Positions 16,402 to 23,933 of a stretch of 64,000 nucleotides of DNA are shown here, piece by piece. This DNA comes from Aldehydirespirator sp965220345 (lineage in GTDB: Bacteria; Actinomycetota; Acidimicrobiia; Acidimicrobiales; Aldehydirespiratoraceae), in assembly GCA_965220345.1 (NCBI GenBank), contig OZ244822.1, forward strand, positions 2,666,001 to 2,730,000. Direction: 5' to 3'. The position numbers and the translations under genes are program-made. Within the stretch, counting starts at the first letter, position 1; each line of letters starts with the position of its first letter. The notes beneath the pieces were generated by a model that was given only the letters and a program-made list of their open reading frames with translations, was not told the origin of the DNA and did not search any database.

Positions 16402-17085
16402 TCATGCTGCAAGCGAGCGTTCAAAATCGATCGCCTCCTCAAAGAGACATGTATCGAACCCGGGGTACAGTTCGGCTACCTTCTCGACATCGGGAATCTT
16501 GCGGTGGAGAGCAGCAGCAACCTGTGTTGTAATGCGAGAACCAGCCAGATGAGGCTCACCAGACACTCGTCCCGGAATGATGCGCAGGTTGGGTCGCGGT
16601 CGCAACAGGTTCGGCCCGCTAGTGCCACCGAATTCAAACGGCCCCAGCAGATCCAGAGCGTCGGGAAGTGCTTGCTGTCCGTTGGTTGTGACGACCCCTT
16701 CGGCCACTATCCAGATTTTTGCTGACAAATCGACTCTGAGTGGCGAACCAGGCTCGTTGTTGGTGTCATCCCATATATCCAGCCCTTGCCGTTCGAGTTC
16801 GGCCAGAGCTTTACGCACGCTGGTCATGGGGCTCGCGGCTATCTCGCCGTCTCGCCCCTTCTTGGGATGGCGGAGCCAATAAACGATGCGCAGTGCCATG
16901 AGATCGGCGTATGACCACAGCTTGACCCGTTTTGGCGACACTGACGGCACCACAAGGCCAGAGCGGGCCCACAGATACATCGTTGAGGCGGGAACGCCCG
17001 AGAGAGCCGCGGCCCGCGGCCCCTCGTAGCAGCCTTCGAAAGCAGCCCTTAGGCGGGCTGACAGAGCCTTAGCATCATCCATCAT
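16402..17085 (-). CDS. Antitoxin with MerR-like HTH and C-terminal DUF433 domain
   Basis: A 227-residue protein. Residues 15 to 75 look like a MerR-type DNA-binding domain (GPRAAALSGVPASTMYLWARSGLVVPS, then LWSYADLMALRIVYWLRH). The last 60 residues are a DUF433-type domain (RVSGEPHLAGSRITTQVAAALHRK, then VEKVAELYPGFDTCLFEEAIDFERSL), which in known systems acts as antitoxin for PIN-like toxins. The middle (residues 100 to 160) is unassigned. The downstream gene is such a toxin, so this is read as an autoregulated TA operon; the HTH is likely to bind its own promoter. Two ATG codons at the start (17085 and 17082) are both possible. Confidence 0.75.
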   Translation of the reverse strand: MMDDAKALSARLRAAFEGCYEGPRAAALSGVPASTMYLWARSGLVVPSVSPKRVKLWSYADLMALRIVYWLRHPKKGRDGEIAASPMTSVRKALAELERQGLDIWDDTNNEPGSPLRVDLSAKIWIVAEGVVTTNGQQALPDALDLLGPFEFGGTSGPNLLRPRPNLRIIPGRVSGEPHLAGSRITTQVAAALHRKIPDVEKVAELYPGFDTCLFEEAIDFERSLAA

Positions 17086-17154
17086 CTATTACGCCTAGTA
17101 GTTGTCGTGCCGCATCCGCAAAGAGACTACTTGACAGCAGTTCCGCCGTGCGCG

Positions 17155-17185
17155 CTATGCGCGGTGATGCGTTCGTTGCGCATAG
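17155..17185. repeat. 8-bp inverted repeat in the TA upstream region
   Basis: CTATGCGC at 17155-17162 and GCGCATAG at 17178-17185 with a 15-nt spacer, just upstream of the minus-strand antitoxin gene. It could be the operator for the HTH antitoxin. It is followed by a purine-rich GGGAGGGAGGGGGG stretch. The surrounding 17086-17427 gap holds no gene on either strand that I can support. Confidence 0.4.
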
Positions 17186-17331
17186 GGAGGGAGGGGGGTG
17201 GGGAGGTCTAGAGAGTCGGGCGTTGGCCCCGAGTAGCTACTTTGCTGTACAAGGTGAGGGTGCGGATTGGGCAGCGAGACCAGCAAAAGGCAAGGTCAGA
17301 GCACCTGGGAATAATAACCGTGATTTTCCAG

Positions 17332-17360
17332 TTGACAAGTTGTGTAACTAGCAATATCTT
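17332..17360 (+). promoter_or_regulatory. Sigma-70-type promoter for the 17428 gene
   Basis: TTGACA at 17332-17337, a 17-bp spacer, then TATCTT at 17355-17360. The -35 is perfect and the -10 matches 4 of 6 positions. It lies 67 bp upstream of the start of the conserved hypothetical gene. Confidence 0.55.
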
Positions 17361-17427
17361 CACCATCAAGCCCCGCATGAATAGCATCTCAATCCATATA
17401 AGGCATTATTATGTTTGGAGAAGCATC

Positions 17428-18195
17428 ATGAAGTCACACCGTGAAATGCCCTTGGCGATCAAGAACTCCGAAGCGATCCCTCTGATCCCCTGGGTTGACA
17501 ATCGTTTCGACGACATAGGTTTCGATCCTAGGTCTGCCTACGTTGAGCAGTACTGGCTGGCAACGCTGGGACCTTCCAGCACCTGGTTCCTGCGCTATTG
17601 CGCTGGTCTGCTTGACCACACTTCCTGCGCCTCCCTGAACCTGCACGAAGCGGCAAGCGCACTCGGCATCAAACATGAAGGTGGTGCCAGCAGTGCCATG
17701 ATCCGCACCATTGCTAGAGCCTGCCGGTTCCGCACGGCTCGAATCGTGGGAGACCGCGCCTTGGCGGTGCGACGCAGGCTTCCTCCAATCAGCAATCGAC
17801 AGTTTCAGAGACTGTCTAACGAAGAGCGTCGCCGACATCAGGAGTTTCTGGCAAGCCTTACAAGCCGTGAGGCTGTAGCCAACCGACAGCAACAACGTGC
17901 CCGACAACTAGCTCTAGGCCTGATTAGCTGTGGCGACACCATCAACGAAACTGAGAGGCTGCTCAGCGGTATGCGGATACATCCGGCCATTGTTGCTGAG
18001 GCAGTTCACTGGGCTTGCGACAACCTCAGCAGCGTTACCGAAAACCGTGCATCTCTCACCAGTGAGCCCTCCACGGACTTCACGAACCTCAAGGTGATCA
18101 AGGGAAAGGGATCTGAGGCACTCAAAGAGTCTGAAACTGAACCCGCTAAAGCTGAACCAGCCAAAAATGAGCTAGTCGTTGTAACTGCAGGTTGA
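17428..18195 (+). CDS. Conserved actinobacterial hypothetical protein
   Basis: A 255-residue soluble protein. I chose the ATG at 17428 because GGAG lies 8 nt upstream; the frame is open further up but without a Shine-Dalgarno. The segment YVEQYWLATLGPSSTWFLRYCAGLL near residues 37 to 62, followed by LNLHEAASALGIKHEGGASSAMIRTIARAC and VRRRLPPISNRQFQRL, resembles a family of hypothetical proteins I recall from many actinobacteria, with a helical, possibly winged-helix region. The function is not known to me. The C-terminus is a Lys/Glu-rich tail (ETEPAKAEPAKNE). Its TGA and the TGA of the convergent pepA form the shared palindrome TGATCA at 18193-18198. Confidence 0.72.
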   Translation: MKSHREMPLAIKNSEAIPLIPWVDNRFDDIGFDPRSAYVEQYWLATLGPSSTWFLRYCAGLLDHTSCASLNLHEAASALGIKHEGGASSAMIRTIARACRFRTARIVGDRALAVRRRLPPISNRQFQRLSNEERRRHQEFLASLTSREAVANRQQQRARQLALGLISCGDTINETERLLSGMRIHPAIVAEAVHWACDNLSSVTENRASLTSEPSTDFTNLKVIKGKGSEALKESETEPAKAEPAKNELVVVTAG

Positions 18196-19653
18196 TCACA
18201 ACGGTTTAAAGGTCTCAGCCATCTCGATCAGCATCCGCACACCGAAACCGGTGCCGCCTTGCACGATCTCTCCGTCATCGGATTCAGCGCGAGCCGGACC
18301 GGCAATGTCAAGATGCGCCCAAGGCGTGCCTTCAGTCACGAAATGCTGCAGGATCAATCCGGCAGTCAACGCTCCCCCGTAGCTACCACCAATGTTTTTG
18401 ATGTCGGCCACGCTGGACTCAAACTGCTTGTTGTAATCCTTGGGTAAAGGCAGCGGCCAGACCCGCTCCCCTACCCGATCAGCAGCCGAACGCACCGCAT
18501 CAGTAAACGACTCGTCGTTGCCCATCAAACCAGCAATCGAAGGCCCCAACGCCACCATGCAAGCCCCAGTGAGAGTAGCCAGATCAACAATCCCATCCGG
18601 TGAGTGCTCACATGCCAACGACAAAGCATCAGCCAGAATCAGCCTTCCTTCAGCGTCGGTGTTGAGCACTTCAATGGTTTTGCCGTTGCGGATCGTCAAC
18701 ACGTCACCTGGACGGGTGGCATCACCCCCAAGCATGTTGTCAGTCATGGGCAAATAGCCCCTAACCCTCAGCGGCGCTCCCAACGCAGGCAACACCGACA
18801 TGGCACCGATCACAGCCGCAGCACCGCACATGTCGGTCTTCATGGCCATCATTCCCTGGGCTGTCTTGATGGATAGGCCACCAGCATCGAAAGTGATGCC
18901 TTTACCCACGAAAGCCAATGTGGCCACCGGCTTGGTCTCGGGTTCGTAAGTCAACTGCACGAACCTTGCTGCGTTGGTGCTGCCCCGGTTGACTCCCAGC
19001 AATCCCCCCAGACGCTGCTTTTTGATCTCGGCTTCAGTCCAGACCCGTGACTTAAGACCGGCTTTGCGCGCGATTGCGGCGGTTCGGCGAGCGAAAACCG
19101 GTGCCGTGAGTGAGCCTCCCGGTTCGTTGGCTAGATCACGCGCTGTGCAAACACCTGCGGCTATAGCTGAGCCGCGCGCCAAAGCTTTTTTTGCTGCCGC
19201 GGCGGTGCTACCCACCACATCAACACGCTTGAGTCGAGGTTGAGTGTCGTCACTGCTGCCTGATGACTTGAATTGCGTGTAGCTGTAGTTGCCAAGTATT
19301 AGTCCTTCAGCCAACGACTGCAGGGTTGCCGCAGGTGCCAAAGCGCTGTCTTGTGCCAGCTGAAGCGCTACCCGCGAATGTCGTGAGCAGCGGCGGGACA
19401 GCGCGGCTGCACTGCGCCGGATCGTGGTTGCAGTGACCTCAGCAGCTGGGCCTAATCCGACAAGTCCAACGAAACCCTGATCGCTGGGTTGGAGATGAAC
19501 TTGCTCTGATTTGCCTGCGAAACCAGCGGTGTCAAGTATGGCACTGCCGAAGCCGTCTATCCCGGCTTCAAGCGACTCTTTGGTGACGAATGTGACCGTA
19601 GCGCTGGCCGCTTTGGGAACTGAACGGGCTGCATGAACTGTGATCGGCATCAC
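18196..19653 (-). CDS. pepA: Leucyl aminopeptidase (M17)
   Basis: A 485-residue cytosolic aminopeptidase. The M17 signature NTDAEGRL lies near residue 330. Metal-binding and catalytic parts are visible: FVGKGITFDAGGLSIK near 252 (Lys and Asp ligands), MKTDMCGAAAV near 272, and the NTDAEGRLILADAL site with Asp, Glu and the catalytic Arg. The C-terminal SYGGALTAGLILQHFV and WAHLDIAGPA are also typical. The N-terminal 150 residues are the variable regulatory domain. The enzyme removes N-terminal residues from peptides and normally works as a hexamer with two metal ions. An ATG pair at the start is followed by PITVH. It is monocistronic. Confidence 0.94.
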   Translation of the reverse strand: MMPITVHAARSVPKAASATVTFVTKESLEAGIDGFGSAILDTAGFAGKSEQVHLQPSDQGFVGLVGLGPAAEVTATTIRRSAAALSRRCSRHSRVALQLAQDSALAPAATLQSLAEGLILGNYSYTQFKSSGSSDDTQPRLKRVDVVGSTAAAAKKALARGSAIAAGVCTARDLANEPGGSLTAPVFARRTAAIARKAGLKSRVWTEAEIKKQRLGGLLGVNRGSTNAARFVQLTYEPETKPVATLAFVGKGITFDAGGLSIKTAQGMMAMKTDMCGAAAVIGAMSVLPALGAPLRVRGYLPMTDNMLGGDATRPGDVLTIRNGKTIEVLNTDAEGRLILADALSLACEHSPDGIVDLATLTGACMVALGPSIAGLMGNDESFTDAVRSAADRVGERVWPLPLPKDYNKQFESSVADIKNIGGSYGGALTAGLILQHFVTEGTPWAHLDIAGPARAESDDGEIVQGGTGFGVRMLIEMAETFKPL

Positions 19654-19720
19654 CTCAGGCTAATGCGCCTAGCTTGGCTTAGCTTGGCTTGTGTCGCTGA
19701 CCGAAGTTTTGATGACGCAA

Positions 19721-20611
19721 CTAAGGTGCTAGCAGTATGCGCGCCACTAAGTCTTGTCCAAAAGCGGTAACGATCGCCAGATAAACCAGCCCTGTGGCTG
19801 CCATCACAGCCGAATATTGGCGTTCGCGCAGCGCAGCACGAGCCACGATCACAAGCACTGCTGTCATAGCTGCTGATGCCGTCCAAAACCATCCAAGAAT
19901 GCCGTTATAACCGTCATCAATGTTGCCATTAAGCACCGAAATCATGCCTGTAGGTAGAAGCATCATCAGCGTGTGCGGCAGCCACAGCCATAACGTAGCC
20001 CGCAGCATTTCTAGTAACGGGCCGCGGGCCAAGCCGGGCTGCACCAAATACCAGTGACCTAAAAGCATGGCACTGCTAACAGCGCCGACAAATAACGCCC
20101 CCGTGATGGTTCGACCCAAAGCCAGCCCGGTCGGTCCGTCAGCAGCGAACGCACCCAGTGTCGTGGCAACCAAACCCAGCAGTGCCGTGCAAAGATCAAG
20201 CAACGGCGGAAACTCGGGCGTGTTTGAGTCGGGGTTGCTTGAATCGAAGCTGGTTTCGCATTGATCAATACCCGTCATTGCAGCCACGCGGGTCGAGCGG
20301 CGCTGCTGATCGGCACGCTGCAATGCCACTCCTGCTGATCGACGCTGCAACGACACGATCAATGCCACAGTGCCCGACACAAAACAAGCCGCCACAACGA
20401 TGTCACGCAAAGCGCTAGCCCAGTCTTGTGACCAATCCCAGCCAGAGGTTCCGCCGAGAACCGTCGAGCCTGCTGCAAGTAACAAGAAGATAGGTCTCAT
20501 CAGCCATCCATAGCCGAGACCCACCTCGCGTCGGCGGGTAGTCACCCAAAGGAACAACCAGCCTCCGCCTGCCCAGCCAGCCAGCAAAGTGGCAGCGTTA
20601 AGTTCGACCAT
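19721..20611 (-). CDS. Multi-pass membrane protein of unknown function
   Basis: A 296-residue protein with seven or eight predicted membrane helices, for example residues 5 to 24, 40 to 55, 68 to 87, 142 to 160, 170 to 190, 205 to 225, 238 to 260 and 270 to 290. A hydrophilic loop from about 90 to 135 separates the first three helices from the rest. The motif MLLGHWYLVQPGLARGPL near residue 182 is distinctive and looks conserved, with a possible functional His. I do not recognise a named family. It is preceded on the minus strand by about 200 bp without a gene. Two tandem AGCTTGGCTT units lie just after it at 19671-19690. Confidence 0.68.
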   Translation of the reverse strand: MVELNAATLLAGWAGGGWLFLWVTTRRREVGLGYGWLMRPIFLLLAAGSTVLGGTSGWDWSQDWASALRDIVVAACFVSGTVALIVSLQRRSAGVALQRADQQRRSTRVAAMTGIDQCETSFDSSNPDSNTPEFPPLLDLCTALLGLVATTLGAFAADGPTGLALGRTITGALFVGAVSSAMLLGHWYLVQPGLARGPLLEMLRATLWLWLPHTLMMLLPTGMISVLNGNIDDGYNGILGWFWTASAAMTAVLVIVARAALRERQYSAVMAATGLVYLAIVTAFGQDLVARILLAP

Positions 20612-20815
20612 CGCTCTGGTTCGCCCTTGTCGTGTTCAGGTAATCAGTGAATGTGTTAGCAGTTGATGTATTTTCGGCTTGCGCCGTAGCTCAAGCCAGC
20701 ACAGCCAACCGGCGCTCAGCGTCGTGTCCTTGACATCGTACCCAGCATTACGTAGTGTTAGGCATCGTTGATGTCACTAGGCGTTAATACGCCTGATCTT
20801 TTAGAGGTTAATAAA

Positions 20816-21400
20816 ATGTGCCGTTCTCTAGTAAAGCTCCTCTTATCGGCTGTTACGATCGCTCTTATAACCGTAACCTTGTCGGCTTCGACCGCTGCCA
20901 GCGAGCCAGAGGCAGGATCTTTCGAGAACGTCGAATCCGATAATCCTGATACAGGCCATTCCGAACAGGGGGATTGGATAAGTCCTGAGCATTACGGTGC
21001 CCGAGCCGCAATCTGGCCTGGACGCAACTGCAAGTTCGATGCAAGAGCCCACTGGCCACATCACTCGGGCAATGATGCGTCAGGGCACGGTAACTGGGAA
21101 AACACCTCAAACCCTAGGGGCCGATGTCCTAGTCGAGCCTATGTGACAGTGCATCTACAGTCGTGGGGATGCTTGCAAGTGTTTCCGTACACCTGTCATT
21201 GGCGTACGCAGCTAACGAAGACTCAGTATGTGCGCTCAAGAGATCAGGTGCCAGTGCATGTTCCGTGTGAACTCAGAGAACCGGGGTCGTGGCGAACCCG
21301 TACGGTCGTTAAGGTTCCGATTAGTGGATGGTTAGACAAGTGGGACACAGATATTTCTCCATCAATACAACTCAACTGTCGTCCACGCAACCTGCGTTAG
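20816..21400 (+). CDS. Secreted Cys-rich protein of unknown function (cassette copy 1, gene A)
   Basis: A 194-residue protein. The ATG at 20816 is preceded by GAGG 8 nt upstream. Residues 1 to 30 are a classical signal peptide: basic start (MCRSLVKLL), hydrophobic core and a TAAS-type cleavage site. The mature part has six Cys (in NCKF, RCPS, GCLQ, TCHW, PCEL, NCRP), enough for three disulfides, and many aromatic residues and His (HWPHHSG). No family is recognised. Three nt after its stop the partner gene begins, and the same arrangement, inverted and decayed, occurs at 35.3 to 36.4 kb. A secreted toxin, adhesin or envelope protein are all possible; nothing here decides. Confidence 0.7.
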   Translation: MCRSLVKLLLSAVTIALITVTLSASTAASEPEAGSFENVESDNPDTGHSEQGDWISPEHYGARAAIWPGRNCKFDARAHWPHHSGNDASGHGNWENTSNPRGRCPSRAYVTVHLQSWGCLQVFPYTCHWRTQLTKTQYVRSRDQVPVHVPCELREPGSWRTRTVVKVPISGWLDKWDTDISPSIQLNCRPRNLR

Positions 21401-21403
21401 AGT

Positions 21404-22024
21404 TTGCCACTGCTCATGTGCAGTGTGACTACTCTTGGCGTGACTTGCGAGTTGTCAGATCTGGATGCTGAAGTCGGCAGTGGTCGACTCAAGTTGACAG
21501 GCGAAGATCACCTCTCGCTGACAGAGCAGGATCACGTTGCGCCCACGGATCGTGAGGCGGTTAATCAAGATCAAGCTATTCATACTGGATTCGACTGTGA
21601 CGGCGCTCGTAGCGCACTGTTTGCCTATACCGCGGAAGCGCCGCTTGTTGAGAGGTGGCGAAGACGCAGGATGGCGCGCATGACCCGTCGCGGTACACAG
21701 TTCAACATTGCCTTCACAGAGTTCGCGGACTTGAGCGATAGCAGACGCTACGTCTTGCGCAATGACCGCGGATTCAGTCGGAGTTCACCAAGATGGGGGA
21801 ATCCGTGGCTGAGACAAACCCCAGAGGTTCTTGCTGCTAACATCAGGCACTACTTCAGCGAGTACGAAAAAGATCGCCCAACGGCACCTGAATGGGTTGT
21901 TGAGCGCTTGCGGCGCGTCTATGGGATCAATGTCGACCCAGTTTCGGTCGAAGCGGCTCTGAGAGCGCCGCTGTTCATCGAGTTCGGCCCGCGACTCTTG
22001 GAAGTGCTGCCAAAATCCGAGTGA
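21404..22024 (+). CDS. Conserved protein coupled to the secreted protein (copy 1, gene B)
   Basis: A 206-residue soluble protein without signal peptide or membrane segments. It is roughly 65 percent identical by eye to the 206-residue protein at 35296-35916. The best conserved parts are LGVTCELSDLD near residue 10, CDGARSALF near 66, FTEFA then RRYVLRNDRGFSR near 107 to 126, and the C-terminal VYGINVDPVSVEAALRAPL. The start codon is uncertain: TTG at 21404 aligns with TTG in the other copy and lies 3 nt after the stop of gene A, while ATG at 21416 and GTG at 21425 are alternatives. There is no clear Shine-Dalgarno, so translation may depend on coupling to gene A. Function unknown; an immunity, chaperone or regulator role is only a guess from position. 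Confidence 0.72.
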   Translation: MPLLMCSVTTLGVTCELSDLDAEVGSGRLKLTGEDHLSLTEQDHVAPTDREAVNQDQAIHTGFDCDGARSALFAYTAEAPLVERWRRRRMARMTRRGTQFNIAFTEFADLSDSRRYVLRNDRGFSRSSPRWGNPWLRQTPEVLAANIRHYFSEYEKDRPTAPEWVVERLRRVYGINVDPVSVEAALRAPLFIEFGPRLLEVLPKSE

Positions 22025-22089
22025 TCACCTTGAGTGGGCGATGGTCATTAGTTGGCGGGCTTGATCTAAGCGGGTCGCGAACACGCTGG

Positions 22090-23922
22090 TCACGTCACGA
22101 CCATCTGCGAGGCAGCTGCAACAGAGTTGTGCCCGGTAACAACGTCGCGGTCGGTTTCGGATTTGCTTGTTGCGTCAGCGGCGCTGCGAGCGTGATAGCT
22201 CGAACGAGTCAATGGTGATGCCTCTACGTGGCTTATGCCTAGCGATTCGCCGATCTCTTTCCAGCGCGTGAAAGCTTCCGGCGGCCACCAACGATCCACC
22301 GGCAAATGCTTAGCGCTAGGGCGCAGATACTGCCCGATAGTGACAATGTCGGTTCCCGCTGCGTGAAGGTCAACAAGGGTTTGCACCATCTCGTCATGGG
22401 TTTCGCCCATACCAGCAATGATCGAAGACTTGGTTGTCAGCCCCGCTGTCGCCGCCCGAGCCAGCACCGAAAGGCTGCGAGCGTAGCTGGCTGAAGGGCG
22501 AACAGCCCGCTGCAGCCGTGCCACGGTCTCGATGTTGTGGTTCAAAACATCGGGCTGACAATCGAACACGGTCTGCAAAGCAACAGGGTCGCCGCGCAGG
22601 TCGCTGATCAGTGTCTCAACGCGGATGCCTGGCAGCCGCTGACGCAGAGCAGCCACCGTGGCGACCACCGCCTCAGCGCCGCCGTCGGTTAGATCGTCAC
22701 GAGCCACCATCGTCACTACTGCGTATTCGAGCTTCATTCGGGCCGCTGCTTCGGCTACTCGCTGCGGTTCGGTGGCATCAGGTGGCTCAGGGCGGCGAGT
22801 GTCAACCAGGCAGAAACCGCAGGCTCGAGTGCAGCGCTCACCGAGGATCATGAAAGTAGCGGTGCCGTCGTTCCAGCATTCCGAAATGTTGGGGCAGCCC
22901 GCCTCTTCGCAGACGGTAACCAGATCAAGGTCCCGCAAAGTTGATCGCACCTCATGAAACGTTGAGCCGGTATTGAGCGGCACTCGCATCCATTCAGGTT
23001 TGCGTGACCTCAACGGCACTGGCTCACCTCCGCCGCCTGGCAGTTGCACTTCGGCGAGCCTCCCCAGAAGCCGTGGAGACACCGGCTCAGGCTCAGGCTT
23101 AACCTCAGGTTTAATCTCAACCTCAACTTCAGGCTCAGGCTCAGCTAGCGGCTTCTCTTCGCTAGCAGTCTCAACGTCTGAGATATCTAGGTTGCCAGCA
23201 GCTTCACGGGTGAAACGAGCCAGGTCATCAGGCATAACCCGATGCGCTACGTCAGCCCGATCAATCCCGCTGCCAGCCCCCCAAGCTCGCCCAGCACGCT
23301 GAACTACCAGATCCACAACCTCGCGCATCGACACGTCAATGCCTTCAGCCGCCAAAGACGTGACCCCGAGGCTGGTGATTCCGCAAGGCACTATCCGGCT
23401 GAACCAGCTGAGATCCGGGTCAACGTTAAGAGCGAAACCGTGCATGGAACGCGCCCGTGACAGCCTCACACCGATAGCAGCAATCTTGCGAGGCCTTAGG
23501 CCGTCGTGATCAACCCACACCCCAGTGTGGCGATCAAGGCATCCCGCTTGCAGTCCCAGATCAGCCAGCACCTTGATCAGCATGTCTTCGATGCCAGCCA
23601 CGTAGGCGGCAGTATCGGCCATACCTCCACCTCGGCGACCAGGCACAGTCAGGATCGGATAGCCAACCAACTGTCCAGGACCGTGATATGTCACCTCACC
23701 ACCGCGGTCAGTTTCAACCACCGACCCTCCTAGGGCTTCGACATCAACCAGCAGATGCTGGCGACTACCTCGACGTCCCAGGGTTACCACATGAGGATGC
23801 TCAAGCAGCAGCAGATAGTTATTGCGGCTGTAACGATGCAAGCGCCGTTGCAACGCCAAAGCGTCGTCGTAGGTGACTCGACCCAGCCAGCGAACCCGCA
23901 AAGCCGATTCATCGGTAGCCAA
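22090..23922 (-). CDS. Fused octanoyltransferase-lipoyl synthase (LipB-LipA)
   Basis: One 610-residue open frame holds both enzymes of lipoate synthesis. Residues 1 to about 235 are LipB: LLLEHPHVVTLGRRG near 38, TYHGPGQLVGYPIL near 78, the catalytic Lys in RPRKIAAIGVRLSR near 145 and the Cys nucleophile in VPCGITSLG near 178. LipB moves octanoyl from ACP to a protein lysine. After an acidic Glu/Pro linker (about 255 to 285) comes LipA: the auxiliary cluster motif CEEAGCPNISEC, then the radical-SAM motif CTRACGFC, and later LNHNIETVARL and KSSIIAGMGETHDEM. LipA inserts two sulfurs. The gene sits 11 bp from the E2 gene, whose lipoyl domain is its substrate. The two domains are normally separate genes; no frameshift or stop lies between them here. 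Confidence 0.93.
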   Translation of the reverse strand: MATDESALRVRWLGRVTYDDALALQRRLHRYSRNNYLLLLEHPHVVTLGRRGSRQHLLVDVEALGGSVVETDRGGEVTYHGPGQLVGYPILTVPGRRGGGMADTAAYVAGIEDMLIKVLADLGLQAGCLDRHTGVWVDHDGLRPRKIAAIGVRLSRARSMHGFALNVDPDLSWFSRIVPCGITSLGVTSLAAEGIDVSMREVVDLVVQRAGRAWGAGSGIDRADVAHRVMPDDLARFTREAAGNLDISDVETASEEKPLAEPEPEVEVEIKPEVKPEPEPVSPRLLGRLAEVQLPGGGGEPVPLRSRKPEWMRVPLNTGSTFHEVRSTLRDLDLVTVCEEAGCPNISECWNDGTATFMILGERCTRACGFCLVDTRRPEPPDATEPQRVAEAAARMKLEYAVVTMVARDDLTDGGAEAVVATVAALRQRLPGIRVETLISDLRGDPVALQTVFDCQPDVLNHNIETVARLQRAVRPSASYARSLSVLARAATAGLTTKSSIIAGMGETHDEMVQTLVDLHAAGTDIVTIGQYLRPSAKHLPVDRWWPPEAFTRWKEIGESLGISHVEASPLTRSSYHARSAADATSKSETDRDVVTGHNSVAAASQMVVT

Positions 23923-23933
23923 AAGTTCTGCGT

